Positions 45,886 through 55,305 of a DNA stretch of 64,000 nucleotides are shown piece after piece. The notes beneath the pieces were generated by a model. It was not told the DNA's origin, did no database searches, and saw only the letters and a list, made by a program, of their open reading frames with translations. The stretch comes from Singulisphaera acidiphila DSM 18658 (GTDB lineage: Bacteria > Planctomycetota > Planctomycetia > Isosphaerales > Isosphaeraceae): positions 5,280,744 to 5,344,743 of the forward strand of contig NC_019892.1 in NCBI RefSeq assembly GCF_000242455.2. The letters are read 5' to 3'. The stretch's first letter is position 1. Each line of letters begins with the position of its first letter. The position numbers and the translations under genes were made by a program.

Positions 45886-47985
45886 TCATTTCGGCGCTTC
45901 GGCCCCATCCATTCGCACGACATGAGGTCTCGGTTCCACGTGACCGTGCACGTCCTCGGATGTCGCTGCAATCTCGAATGGCTTGCCGGCCGGGGCGTCG
46001 AGGGCGATCTCCCATTCGGCGAAGCTTCCGCGGGTTGATCGGGCCGGCCGACCGTTGACGGTGACGCGTTTCAGGTCACTCGTGTCGGCCGTGGAGCCCT
46101 TGACGACGACCAGGTTGCCTTCGCGGATTGCGCTGGTGATGACCGTCGTGGGGGGCATGTCGTCCCGGAAGCTGGAAACGCCTCGGAAGACTCCTCGGTC
46201 GGCCTCCCCCTTCGAGGGGACATAGCCCGAGCTGAGTGGGTTGTGGATGTCGTTGACGCGCATGTCCTTGGTGGTCATCCGCCGGAACCCGGACCCGTCC
46301 ATGATCGATCGCCAGATCGCGACGTCCGAGCGGAAGACGTCGAGGCCGTCGATGAACACGCCCGTGGTTCCGAGGTGGGTGGCCCAGTTCGCCTCCCAGC
46401 CGCGGAAGTTGCGGATCCAGAACGGGTGCCCCGCTTCGGGGATGGCCTCTGCCGACTCGCGGGCCAGGCTCTCGCTCTGGCTGTAGAAGTCGAGGCCCCG
46501 GTCCGGGCGCGTGACGCCTCGTAAGTTCAGGCAGAAGAACTTCATGGTGTGGGCCTCGTTGTCCTCGAACCGGACGAACGGCAGGATCCGCGCGTCCTTC
46601 GGCTGCACCGTGCCGTCGGGCTGGCGGATCGACCGGACCGGGTCGTAATCCTCCGTCTTCTTCGTGTCGAACCGGTAGCCATACTCAGCGCACTCGACGG
46701 CCACGTTCCTGGTGAAGCTATTCTGGCTGTTCGCCCACCAAAAGCCGGCGCCTCGGTTGAGGTCGAAGGGGACCTCCTGATCCTTTTGGGGCTTGCCGGG
46801 CAGCACCAGCGCGGCGAGGTTGTGATCGAGGACGTTGTTGACCTCAGAGCCGCTCTCGAGGAAGTAGCCGTGTCCGACGCTCTTGTAGCCCACGTTGTCA
46901 CGGACCACGAGGGCGTCGGTGCCGTGGATCGTGATCCAGCGGTTGTGGCTGTCCCAGATCGAGGCCCCGATGACCGAGCTACCCCGCATCGTCTCGCCGG
47001 CCAGGTGGAAGTGGATGCTGTATCGCCCCTTCTCGTCCCGCTTACCGAGGTGGCGGAACTCCGCGTAATTGATCGATCCGGCCGAATTCCGGTGGTACAT
47101 GGTGTGGCCGCGGACCCCGTCGGGATCGGCTGATTCGACCACCACGTTCCGTGTGAGGTTCGCGATCTCGGCCCGGAAATTCCCCTCGGCGAAGTGGGAG
47201 AATGCCAGCGGTCGATCCAGCTTCAACGCATATCCGCCGGTGAAATCGCGGGGCGAGAGGCCGGTGATCCGCCGCTCCTCGGTCTGGGCCCCCGCGAGGA
47301 AATCGCCCCCTACGCCCCGGCCATCGCGCTGGCGGCGGGTGCTGGTGACGATGACATGGTCGCCCTGCTTCCAGCCCTCTGCCCATTCGTCAACGTAAAC
47401 GGAGGACCCACCCGCGTCGGCTGTCTGGCGGATCTTGAGCCAGGTCTGCGGGAGCGGCGCCCCGTGAAATTCCATCCGCCCGCCACAGCAGACGACGGCC
47501 GGGCAGGAGACCTTGTCCATGCCCTCAACGTAATGCAGGCGAATCGTGGCCGTGAACTCGGCAGGGATCGGGGAACCGGGGCGGCCGACAAGGAGCGCGG
47601 GGCGGGATGACTCGGCCATGCCTTTCATCTCCGCCATGGCCGCATGGCAGTCGAAGCCATCTTCCGAGGGTTCCTCGTTCGTCGTGATGGTGATCAGGCC
47701 CGCGTCCAGGCGGGTGCTGCGGTCCCTGGCGAACTCCAGGGTGCCGGCAATCTGCACCAGCCGGATGACGTCTTCGGAACTGACGTCGTAGCCGACGTGG
47801 TGACCGGCCCGGATCACAACTCGGTCGCCGGCCTTCGGGATGCGGCCCTGGTCCCACGTTTCTGCCGCGGACCATGCGCCAGACTTCGCGGATCGGACCA
47901 GGGGCGGTTCGGCGGCGGCTTCGGTCGTCACAACCGCCATCACGACCAGGCCGAAGAACATGCGAAAGGAAGACGGTATGAGCAT
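45886..47985 (-). CDS. Exported G8-domain right-handed beta-helix protein
   Basis: A 699-residue protein with a signal peptide (FFGLVVMAVVTTEAAAEP). Residues about 30-190 form a G8 domain (SGAWSAAETWDQGRIPKAGD, VVIRAGHHVGYDV), as in the animal proteins CEMIP and PKHD1. Residues about 270-560 look like a parallel beta-helix (SIHFHLAGETM, VVRDNVGYKSVGHGYFLESG, NSFTRNVAVECAEYGYRF). In CEMIP the family is tied to hyaluronan depolymerisation. A role on an extracellular polysaccharide is therefore an inference here, consistent with the esterase next door. An ATG eight codons downstream is an alternative start. Confidence 0.88.
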   Translation of the reverse strand: MLIPSSFRMFFGLVVMAVVTTEAAAEPPLVRSAKSGAWSAAETWDQGRIPKAGDRVVIRAGHHVGYDVSSEDVIRLVQIAGTLEFARDRSTRLDAGLITITTNEEPSEDGFDCHAAMAEMKGMAESSRPALLVGRPGSPIPAEFTATIRLHYVEGMDKVSCPAVVCCGGRMEFHGAPLPQTWLKIRQTADAGGSSVYVDEWAEGWKQGDHVIVTSTRRQRDGRGVGGDFLAGAQTEERRITGLSPRDFTGGYALKLDRPLAFSHFAEGNFRAEIANLTRNVVVESADPDGVRGHTMYHRNSAGSINYAEFRHLGKRDEKGRYSIHFHLAGETMRGSSVIGASIWDSHNRWITIHGTDALVVRDNVGYKSVGHGYFLESGSEVNNVLDHNLAALVLPGKPQKDQEVPFDLNRGAGFWWANSQNSFTRNVAVECAEYGYRFDTKKTEDYDPVRSIRQPDGTVQPKDARILPFVRFEDNEAHTMKFFCLNLRGVTRPDRGLDFYSQSESLARESAEAIPEAGHPFWIRNFRGWEANWATHLGTTGVFIDGLDVFRSDVAIWRSIMDGSGFRRMTTKDMRVNDIHNPLSSGYVPSKGEADRGVFRGVSSFRDDMPPTTVITSAIREGNLVVVKGSTADTSDLKRVTVNGRPARSTRGSFAEWEIALDAPAGKPFEIAATSEDVHGHVEPRPHVVRMDGAEAPK

Positions 47986-48109
47986 ACGAGCGTCTCAAAG
48001 TGGGGATTGAAGCGAAGGTTGGAACCGTAAAAAAAGGACGACGCGACATTGGCAAGAGTGCCCGTCGGACGATTCAAGATTGGCTCAGTTGTCGACGCTT
48101 AATTGGTCG

Positions 48110-49102
48110 TTATTCCTGGACGATCTCGCCGCCATTCCGGCTGACCGAGTACATCAGGTTCGCAACGGACATGCTTTGCGAGAACATGCGGACGCTGCCA
48201 TCGCCCATGGCCACGTTCGCCCCTGCTGGGTGGAAGCCGAAGACGCCCTGCGAGTTGTTGCAGTTGATCGCACAGGCGGTCCCGGAGGGGGCGTTCGACG
48301 TGCCGGCCGGGTAAGTCGTCAGGGTGTAGTTGGGATACCCTTGAACCATGAACGCGCACCACCCCAGCCACGCTCCCCAGGCGCCTGGCTGGTCGAGCGT
48401 CAGATCGGTATCCGGCATCGGCATGCCGACATTCTTGATGTAATGGCGGTCGTAGCCCGCATGCTCCAGGAACAAGGTCGTCGTCGAGAGCCCGTCCGTC
48501 ACCATCGCCATTGTCGGGGTGTTCCCTTTCAGGATCGGATCGGGCGTGGGATTCGGGCTGATCAGAGCATAGGTCGTCGCGTTGATGCCGTGGTTGACCC
48601 AGTAGTCCGTCGTCCAGCCCGTCAAGGTCTTGCCCGTCGCGTCGGTGATGAACGCTCCGTACGCCTTTCCTGTCTGGCTGGATTTGCGCAAGTTGCAGGT
48701 GCTTTGGACCGGATTCGATGGGCACAGCAAGATCGACAGCTTCGTATTCGCCACCGTCTGATTCGCCGCGTCCCCGAAGCCGCCCGGGACCGAGACGTTG
48801 AACGAGTTGACGAGACTGCCCTGCTCGATGAACGGGAGCAGCGTGACCATGTGACCATACTGGGGAGAAGAGGACGGTCTCGCCGAAGGGAAACAGTTGT
48901 TGATGTCGTGGTAATTGTGTGCCGCCAGGGCAATTTGCTTCAGGTTGTTCTTGCAATGTAAGCTGCGCGCGGCCTCGCGAGCTGCCTGCACGGCCGGCAA
49001 CAGCAGGCCGACCAGTACGGCGATGATCGCGATCACGACCAGCAATTCGATCAGGGTGAAACCGAGTCGAAGGCTGCATCGATGACGGGGACGATAAACC
49101 AC
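48110..49102 (-). CDS. DUF1559 type IV pilin-like protein
   Basis: A 330-residue protein with a prepilin-like N-terminus (GFTLIELLVVIAIIAVLVGL), so the leader would be cleaved before Phe. It has the DUF1559 body (PAVQAAREAARSLHCKNNLK) and the C-terminal H-X9-DG motif (FHPAGANVAMGDGSVRM). The family is greatly expanded in planctomycetes and probably forms pseudopili or surface fibres. The start is a GTG at 49102 with GGAG ten bases upstream. Its location next to extracellular carbohydrate-related genes is typical. Confidence 0.95.
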   Translation of the reverse strand: MVYRPRHRCSLRLGFTLIELLVVIAIIAVLVGLLLPAVQAAREAARSLHCKNNLKQIALAAHNYHDINNCFPSARPSSSPQYGHMVTLLPFIEQGSLVNSFNVSVPGGFGDAANQTVANTKLSILLCPSNPVQSTCNLRKSSQTGKAYGAFITDATGKTLTGWTTDYWVNHGINATTYALISPNPTPDPILKGNTPTMAMVTDGLSTTTLFLEHAGYDRHYIKNVGMPMPDTDLTLDQPGAWGAWLGWCAFMVQGYPNYTLTTYPAGTSNAPSGTACAINCNNSQGVFGFHPAGANVAMGDGSVRMFSQSMSVANLMYSVSRNGGEIVQE

Positions 49103-49439
49103 TGTGGAACACTCCGGGCAACATGAGATGTCAGATCAAGGGGTCAGCGATCCCGCCGACCGGCCCTTAAGGAAACGAGTTGCCGCCATCGAGCGAGGCG
49201 GCAACAGAATGCCAATCCTTACGGCCAAGACATTTCTCATGCCGCCCATTGCTTGCGAGTGAATTTGTCGTTTCTTCTTGAAAAGACTGGAGTTGCGACG
49301 TCGCTAACTTGCCTTGATCGCCGGCCAAGCGATGAATGCTTCGCCACCGACGGCGATTTTTTGTCCGTCGCTGGCATTCCTCCAGCCGTTCCAAACCGGT
49401 TTTCAGCAATTCGGCGACCTGGCGATAAGGCCACTCCCT

Positions 49440-49580
49440 GCTCCTGGAGCAACGGGTGGCCTTCATTGGGATGTGCCTCCGGCCGCATATTTGGGATTGG
49501 CCGACGAAGATGATGGGCGTGGTGGGGTGGGCCAGGATGGCCGTCCGGATCAGCCCGGGCCGTGGCACAGGGCCTGCAAG
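49440..49580 (-). pseudogene. Fragment of an SGNH hydrolase gene with internal deletion
   Basis: The DNA at 49450-49535 repeats 44695-44790 of the intact esterase gene (encoding TPIIFVGQSQMRPEAHPTKA). It then jumps, at the shared bases GGCC, to sequence equal to about 44975-45005 (RPGMIWTAILG region). About 190 bases are deleted between. The flanking 49150-49440 is partly open on the minus strand but unrecognised. Confidence 0.75.
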
Positions 49581-49633
49581 TCATTCAAAGGAAGACCATG
49601 TCTAACGGTTTAGGACGCGTACCGGCACTTCGC

Positions 49634-50305
49634 CTATCGGGGAGATTTGCCCGTGCTGGCGCTGGGGGAGGTGTCCGCTTTGGCCTTCGTTTCTCGCTTG
49701 GCCGGGACCTCCCCGCCCAATGCCTTGATGCGTTCCTCGGCCGTCTTCGCTTCGGGCGTGTCCGGGAAATCGGTCATGACTCGACCGTAGGACTCGATCG
49801 CGCTGGCTTTCTTCCCGCGTTTTTCCAGGTTTTGACCGGACTTCAAGAGCGACACTGCGCGAGCATTCGTGGCCTCGGTGGTCGGCCTGGAATTTTCAGC
49901 CTTGCGAAGGATGTCCGACCGGGCGATCCAAATGGACTGATTCTTGTAAGGTCCGTGGTTTGGGCGCAGATTGGCCGCATCCGGCCGGGGATCTCTGACA
50001 GGATAGGTTTGCTGCTTGAGCAATTCGGCTCGAGTCCCCGCCTTGATCTCAATCATGCGCCCGCTTGCTTCAATCGCTTTCCGCTTCGTTTCATCATTGC
50101 CCAGGAGTGCTTTCCAGTATTCCTGATACGTGGATTCATCTTTCCAAGCCTCGACGTCCGAGCAAGTCTTCGATTGCGTATCAAAGAAACCGATTACGCA
50201 GAGGTCGCCAATTTTCGGCTCATAGAGCGGGTCCGGCATCAACTGGGGATCGATCGCCAACGCAACGCAAGGGATGGCGAGCACTGCGAAAATGAGCCGT
50301 TTCAT
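49634..50305 (-). CDS. Exported hypothetical protein with TPR-like tail
   Basis: A 223-residue protein with a signal peptide (MKRLIFAVLAIPCVALA). The N-terminal part (EPKIGDLCVIGF) looks like a small beta domain. The C-terminal part (SLLKSGQNLEKRGKKASAIE, TPEAKTAEERIKAL) is one TPR-like helical hairpin followed by a Lys/Ser-rich tail. The function is unknown. The gap 50309-50643 to the next gene holds only the palindrome at 50620. Confidence 0.75.
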   Translation of the reverse strand: MKRLIFAVLAIPCVALAIDPQLMPDPLYEPKIGDLCVIGFFDTQSKTCSDVEAWKDESTYQEYWKALLGNDETKRKAIEASGRMIEIKAGTRAELLKQQTYPVRDPRPDAANLRPNHGPYKNQSIWIARSDILRKAENSRPTTEATNARAVSLLKSGQNLEKRGKKASAIESYGRVMTDFPDTPEAKTAEERIKALGGEVPAKRETKAKADTSPSASTGKSPR

Positions 50306-50619
50306 CAATTGGTCTCGTCTTTGGGGTTCTTATTTTAGGATTCAGGTTGTATCCGAGTTGAGAGGTCCCGGCGACGTTTTTTTGGTTCGGGGGGGAACGG
50401 AAGTCAGGCGCCGATGATTCCCCCCTGGGATTTGTCGAAAGCGATTCGTTTCTGCCGCCACGTTTGGCGAACCAATTCGGCGCTCTCGAACCGTCACCCC
50501 AGCACGCAGAACTCGCCGTAAACCTTGCCGGGGCAATGGCTACGTCCTGAGTAGAGACCTTGGGAAAGGGATACGCTTAATCGTCAGCAGGGTGAAATGA
50601 AGAGTTGGTATTCATCCGT

Positions 50620-50635
50620 TACACGTCATCGTGTA
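50620..50635. promoter_or_regulatory. Candidate operator of the STAS-HATPase/PIN operon
   Basis: Perfect inverted repeat TACACG-TCAT-CGTGTA, eight bases before the upstream GTG and 80 before the preferred ATG of the first gene. The position is that of an autorepressor site. No clear promoter boxes could be assigned. Confidence 0.4.
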
Positions 50636-50715
50636 GATTTTGAGTGACTGAACGGTTGTGTCAGGCCCGCTCGGCTTTCAGCGGTATCTCGCGACCTAAT
50701 TCCGGTGGCCTGTCT

Positions 50716-51570
50716 ATGACCTGGGACCGACTCGGAGTGGTGAGCCTCCACCTCAAACGGGACGTTTGGGGGACTGCCAGATTCCTCAACACTCTGGCCC
50801 CATATTGGGGCGAAAGTCCCGATGTGATCCTCGATCTCTCGGCCTGCACCTTCTTGAATGCCGAAGGAGCCGCCATTTTGGCCGCCTTCGTCCTCCATCG
50901 GCAGCAGTGGGGGCGTCAAACGCAAATCGATTGGGAGACCGTGAGCGCGGAGATTCGGCGTCAATTGGGACGCTGGGAACTCACAAAATTGTTCGGGGCG
51001 AACAACCACCCATGGACCGACAATGCCATCCCATTGTTCCATCAAACGGAACTTGACGGGGAAGCCGTTGAAGGATACATTGGTACAGTGATTCGTGCTG
51101 GCGATAACATGCCAGCGATGACCCCGGACTTGGTTAAGGAGACCAACCGATCACTCTGTGAGTTGTTAGTCAACATCTTCGAACACGCGGGTTCACCCTG
51201 TGGTGGATTGGCAATCGGTCAGTACTACCCCCACGTGAAGGAGGTTCAGTTTTGCGTTTGCGACCTTGGCCTTGGTTTAGCCAGGAAGGTCCAACAGGCG
51301 GGTTTTGCGCAAAACTGTTGCGGGTCGGCCATCCAGTGGGCCCTTGAAGAAGGACACTCAACCAAGTCCGGGCCCGGCGGTTTAGGTCTGTTTATGCTGA
51401 GAGAGTTCGTCAAGGTAAACGGAGGTTCTCTCCGAATCTTGGCCAATACCGGATACTATGCTCAGAAAGGGGTGAACCGGACGGCACAATCGATGTTGAC
51501 GCCATTTCCGGGAACTCTGATTCAGATCGGACTCTTGATTCGTCCGGACGAGGTCTATACGATCCAATAA
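50716..51570 (+). CDS. STAS-like domain fused to a GHKL (HATPase) ATP-binding domain
   Basis: A 284-residue protein. Residues 1-110 resemble a STAS domain (DVILDLSACTFLNAEGAAIL). Residues about 140-275 form a GHKL ATPase: N-box E149-x-x-x-N153 (LCELLVNIFEHAG), G1 box D183-L-G-L-G (CDLGLGLARKV) and G2 box G219-G-L-G-L (GPGGLGLFMLREFVKVNGGS). There is no histidine phosphoacceptor domain, so it is more like an anti-sigma-factor kinase of the SpoIIAB/RsbW kind that works on partner proteins. A GTG 24 codons upstream keeps the frame open. The gene ends 16 bases before the next, forming an operon. Confidence 0.85.
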   Translation: MTWDRLGVVSLHLKRDVWGTARFLNTLAPYWGESPDVILDLSACTFLNAEGAAILAAFVLHRQQWGRQTQIDWETVSAEIRRQLGRWELTKLFGANNHPWTDNAIPLFHQTELDGEAVEGYIGTVIRAGDNMPAMTPDLVKETNRSLCELLVNIFEHAGSPCGGLAIGQYYPHVKEVQFCVCDLGLGLARKVQQAGFAQNCCGSAIQWALEEGHSTKSGPGGLGLFMLREFVKVNGGSLRILANTGYYAQKGVNRTAQSMLTPFPGTLIQIGLLIRPDEVYTIQ

Positions 51571-51586
51571 AAGCCGAGGATCGCTT

Positions 51587-51943
51587 TTGAACATGACCCC
51601 AATCCGTGTCGTCGAACTCATTGGCCCCGTTTGCGTCGACCCCGAAGACGGAGCCGTACTGTGTCAGCAGACGCATACCGCTCTGGCTCAAGGGGCTTGC
51701 GCCATACTGGATTTCTCCGGCGTTCGAACGCTCACAAGCTCGTTTTTGAACTCGGCGGTCTCCTGCCTGTTCGCTAACTTCTCCGTTGATGCTCTGAGCC
51801 AGCGGCTCAATTGGACCGGTCTCGACTCCACGGATGAAAAGCTCGTTCATCTCGTCCTGAAGAACGCCGCCCGCTATTACAATGCGACCCCCGATCAGCA
51901 GGCGGCGATCCTGTCCGCATCCAACCGTGCCCTTGAGGACTGA
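51587..51943 (+). CDS. STAS-like DUF4325 protein
   Basis: A 118-residue protein matching the DUF4325 pattern: a first strand with VVELIGPVCVDPEDG, then CAILDFSGVRTLTSSFLNSA and the helical end LVLKNAARYY. This family is STAS-like and commonly sits beside GHKL ATPases, suggesting a partner-switch pair. The TTG at 51587 is six bases after GAGGA. The ATG at 51593 is the alternative. It is followed after nine bases by the PIN gene. Confidence 0.85.
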   Translation: MNMTPIRVVELIGPVCVDPEDGAVLCQQTHTALAQGACAILDFSGVRTLTSSFLNSAVSCLFANFSVDALSQRLNWTGLDSTDEKLVHLVLKNAARYYNATPDQQAAILSASNRALED

Positions 51944-51952
51944 GTTTCACGG

Positions 51953-52630
51953 ATGATTCCCGCCAGGATGGTTAAAGCCTCGGTGGTTGATCTCCGTGCA
52001 GGAAGTGCTCCCTTGCCCAAGCGTGGGATTGTGGATGCGAACGTCCTGTATATCGTCGGCTATGACTTCACGTCCTCCGTAACGGCAGGGCTGAGATCGC
52101 CTTCCCCTTATCAGATCCGTTTCTACCCCATTTGGTGGAAAAAGGCGGTCCAAGGAGGGGTGGCTCTGTGCACGACGGCCGGAGCCTTGGCTGAAGTCGC
52201 ACACATTATCGAGCGGACAGAACTCGAGATTTTGTGGCGGACGGACCCCCGTCGTCCCGAACTCGACCCGGATATGCCGGGCCAAGATTTCACGCCGAAG
52301 TATATCAAGACGGTTCGGTATCACTATTATAGTCAACTGCAAGCCCTTCGTGAGAGCGTCGAGACGACCTTGCAGTCGATCCGTAAGCTTGTGGATGTGA
52401 TACCGCAGGTTGGGCAAGACGCATCTGCTCTGGATCAGACCCTGGTGCAATGGATCCCATCAGCGGCAGATTTTGGGGATGCCGCCTTTGTCGCCAGTGC
52501 TCAGCGGACCGGAATGAGACACGTCATTTCCGATGATGCGGATCTCATCTCCTTCGAGGGCATCACGGTGTATACCGCCAATCGGAGTGCCATCAATGCG
52601 GCGGCCCTGGCGGGCAAATTAGCTACTTGA
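51953..52630 (+). CDS. PIN-domain protein, putative ribonuclease
   Basis: A 225-residue protein with the four PIN acidic residues in place: D28 (GIVDANVLYIVG), E81 (GALAEVAHII), D176 (FGDAAFVASA) and D194 (HVISDDADLISF). This gives a metal-dependent nuclease active site. It is larger than typical VapC toxins (about 130-150 residues), with an inserted helical part (residues about 95-165). It is the last gene of the three-gene operon. No VapB-like antitoxin is present. The neighbouring STAS/GHKL pair may supply control instead. Confidence 0.85.
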   Translation: MIPARMVKASVVDLRAGSAPLPKRGIVDANVLYIVGYDFTSSVTAGLRSPSPYQIRFYPIWWKKAVQGGVALCTTAGALAEVAHIIERTELEILWRTDPRRPELDPDMPGQDFTPKYIKTVRYHYYSQLQALRESVETTLQSIRKLVDVIPQVGQDASALDQTLVQWIPSAADFGDAAFVASAQRTGMRHVISDDADLISFEGITVYTANRSAINAAALAGKLAT

Positions 52631-52869
52631 TGCCCTTCTCTTTTTTGCTTGGCGGAGGCCCAAGTCCTTTCGAGTATCTTCCTCTCCACCTTGAGATCGA
52701 GGCCCTATCGAGGGTTGGTTTGGCAAATCGAAAACAAATTGTTTCCCCCCTGATCCTCTGTTAAATTCCTACTCAAGCAAACGACACAACCCTTTGAGGC
52801 GATCCGAGGGGTCGGAGCCTCTGAGCTTGCACAGGTCCGCCGAGACTCCCCTTTTTTTCTGGAGAGGAA

Positions 52870-54114
52870 ATGACCATGAATCCGGAGAATCAATTCAGTC
52901 GTCGTCGGATCGTGCAGGGAATCGGCGCCATGGGGGTGGGGGCACTGGCGGGAGGGGCGGTCAAAGGGGAGGAGCCGGGGCAAAATCCCTTGGTGGCGAA
53001 GGATCAGGCAAGTGGAGTGAAATTGCTGCCGACGAGAAAGCTCGGCAGGAATGGCCCGATGGTGCCGATGCTCGCCATGGGGGGCGACATGGAGACGAGC
53101 AGTGCGCCCGGGCTCATCAACAGGGCCTGGGCGTCGGGCATGCGCTACTTTGATACGGCGCAGAAGTATGGCCAGGCTCACGAGGAAGAGATCTATCGCC
53201 GTTGGTTCGCCGCCCACCCCGAACGGCGCAAGGACATCTTCCTGGTCTCCAAGGACTACCCCACGAAGAAGGGGCCCGAAGAGCTGCTCGAGATGATCGA
53301 CGTGCGGCTGAAAGCGATCGGCACCGATTACATCGACCTCTACTTCATTCACCAGCTCTGCCCCGAAGTTTATGGCGCTGAGTCGGTCAACTGGGGCAAG
53401 AGCGACGTTTTTCGCAAGGTGGCCGAAACGCTCAAGGCGTCGGGGAAGGTCAAGATGGTCGGGTTCTCCTGCCACGGCGGGCCTGAATACATTCAGGCCG
53501 CCGCCGATGGGGGATTCCTGGACGCGCTGATGGTGCAGTACACCCCCTTCTATGAGCGCGGAGGGGCGTTCGACCGGGCCTTGACCGCCTGCCATGAAAA
53601 GGGGATCGGCCTGATCGCCATGAAAACCCTGCGGCACGCGGGGAACGTCCCCAAGCGGCTCCCTGAGTTTGAGAAGCTCGGCCTGACGACCCACCAGGCA
53701 CTCCTCCAGGCCGTCTGGAGCGACGCACGCATCAGCGCAATCTGCAACTCGGTGCGGAACTTCGATCAGATGAAGTCGAGCATCGCCTCGGCGCACGGCT
53801 ATCAAGGCCCCTTGGAGGTTGCGCTGGTCGATCGGCTCAAGGACGTCGTCCTCGCCAGCCGCCGGACGATGTGCCCCGGTTGCCCCTCCTGCGACGCGAA
53901 TGTCGCCACGACCGGATTCGCCTTCCGCGACGTCTCCCGCTACGTCACCTACTTCGAGCAAGACAACTACGGGCACTCGCGCGACCTCTATCGCGCGCTC
54001 CCCGAATCGGCCCGCACGGCGTCGAAGACCGATCTGGAAGCCCTCCGCGATGGCTGTGCATTCGGGATCGACTATCCCGAGATCGCCGCCCGCGCTGTGC
54101 GGTACTTCTCCTGA
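52870..54114 (+). CDS. Tat-exported aldo/keto reductase
   Basis: A 414-residue protein with a twin-arginine signal (FSRRRIVQGIGAMGVGALAG). The aldo/keto reductase barrel shows the catalytic Asp and Tyr in YFDTAQKYGQAHEEE, Lys in FLVSKDYPTKK and His in YFIHQLC. A C-terminal CPGCPSC motif may bind metal or a cluster, as in ferredoxin-linked members. The family reduces or oxidises carbonyl compounds with NADPH. Tat export implies folding with a cofactor before export. An ATG two codons downstream is an alternative start. It is transcribed alone. Confidence 0.93.
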   Translation: MTMNPENQFSRRRIVQGIGAMGVGALAGGAVKGEEPGQNPLVAKDQASGVKLLPTRKLGRNGPMVPMLAMGGDMETSSAPGLINRAWASGMRYFDTAQKYGQAHEEEIYRRWFAAHPERRKDIFLVSKDYPTKKGPEELLEMIDVRLKAIGTDYIDLYFIHQLCPEVYGAESVNWGKSDVFRKVAETLKASGKVKMVGFSCHGGPEYIQAAADGGFLDALMVQYTPFYERGGAFDRALTACHEKGIGLIAMKTLRHAGNVPKRLPEFEKLGLTTHQALLQAVWSDARISAICNSVRNFDQMKSSIASAHGYQGPLEVALVDRLKDVVLASRRTMCPGCPSCDANVATTGFAFRDVSRYVTYFEQDNYGHSRDLYRALPESARTASKTDLEALRDGCAFGIDYPEIAARAVRYFS

Positions 54115-54454
54115 GTTCGCCGGGGAACGGCGAGCTACCCCCTGGTTAGGGACCGGTCGGAAGGCGCACCGGTCCGTTTCCAAAACGGTGATGACCAAGA
54201 AGCTCGGCTGACCCTGGCACGGAGAATCGACGATGTTCGCCTCGCTGAAGGCGTTCGCGCCCGCTCCCGGCGCGGATGAGCCGAAGGTGGAGGTGCGCAT
54301 CGTCGATGGGGCGAACAGTCACGACGGGGAAAGCGTCCCCCCCGGCCGCTCAAGGCGATGCTCGTGGACAGCGGCCGGTTCACACGACGAGGCCAATGGC
54401 GTCGGCAACATTTTTTTCTAAGAGTCTGTCTCAGAAGCGAACCGCGCCGGAGTT

Positions 54455-54600
54455 TTTGCTCACCTTCCGGGTCCCATGCGGTTCCGTACGTGGACCCCAT
54501 GCGGGAATGCCTTGGCCTGGGACGCACGGGGTCCGAGTACGGAACCCGTGGCACCCCAGTGTCCTTCCTTTCCCGGTGAAGCCTGACCTTTCGAGATAGT
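54455..54600 (-). repeat. Dispersed repeat, copy 2
   Basis: Inverted relative to 23410-23550. It shares CACGGGTTCCG(T), CGGACCCCGTGCG and the TTCACCGGGAAA flank when read on the minus strand. Confidence 0.65.
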
Positions 54601-55305
54601 CACTGAGAGATGATTGTTGTTGGTTATGCTGTTTTTGAATTAGTATGCCGTTGTTTTGAAATCATATAGTAATTGAAGAACGCTCGCTGTTTTGGCATGG
54701 ATAGAGTGCGTTGACTGCACCGCGGTGGTCAGCTGGAAAGCTGGCGGAATTCACCGCGGCCAGGTTTCATTCGCTTCGCTCGCGCACGACGACTCGGCCT
54801 CGTGGGCTCCGTCCACTTCTGCCAGCGATATGGCCAGGGTTGGCTCTCCTGCGCTCGTGACGTGGGGTTGACGACCCGCGACCTGGCCTCGGCGAGGCTT
54901 CGGCCGATTCCCGTCGACCGGTGAATGACCACGCCGTAGATTGCGCACCCCTGATCGGTGCTGAAGACCGCCGGTATTCCTTTTCCTCATGGCCGCATCC
55001 CATGTCGCCAGGATGTTGAGGAGTTATTTGTCGTGGCGAGATGTGTTGGTTGTGCGAGCTTTTCGGTCGGCCAAGTGTCGGCAATCAGGCCAGGTCCCAC
55101 GGGCGGCCAGACCTGATTGCGATGCTCTATCACCATTCTTGCCAACAGGTTAGGGATCAACCTCGTGGTCGGGGTTTCGGCCCGTCGGCCGAGGGCCATG
55201 ATCCCAATTCCTGAACCTTGAGAATTCGTGAGCACACCTATCCGAGTCCTTGACATGCAATTCAGATCGTGATTAATCTGGCAAAAATTAAAAAGTGAAA
55301 TCACT
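54601..55305. other. Intergenic stretch without a supported gene
   Basis: The stretch is partly AT-rich (54600-54710) and otherwise holds only short ORFs without recognisable domains. The short open frame at 54233-54421, just upstream, is likewise unsupported and may be the end of a lost gene. Confidence 0.5.

Noticed and set aside
50342..50536. 64-codon minus-strand ORF before the STAS-HATPase operon
   Set aside because: Low-complexity Arg/Pro-rich product without a start signal.
52705..54300. 531-codon minus-strand ORF
   Set aside because: Shadow of the aldo/keto reductase gene. No recognisable domain.
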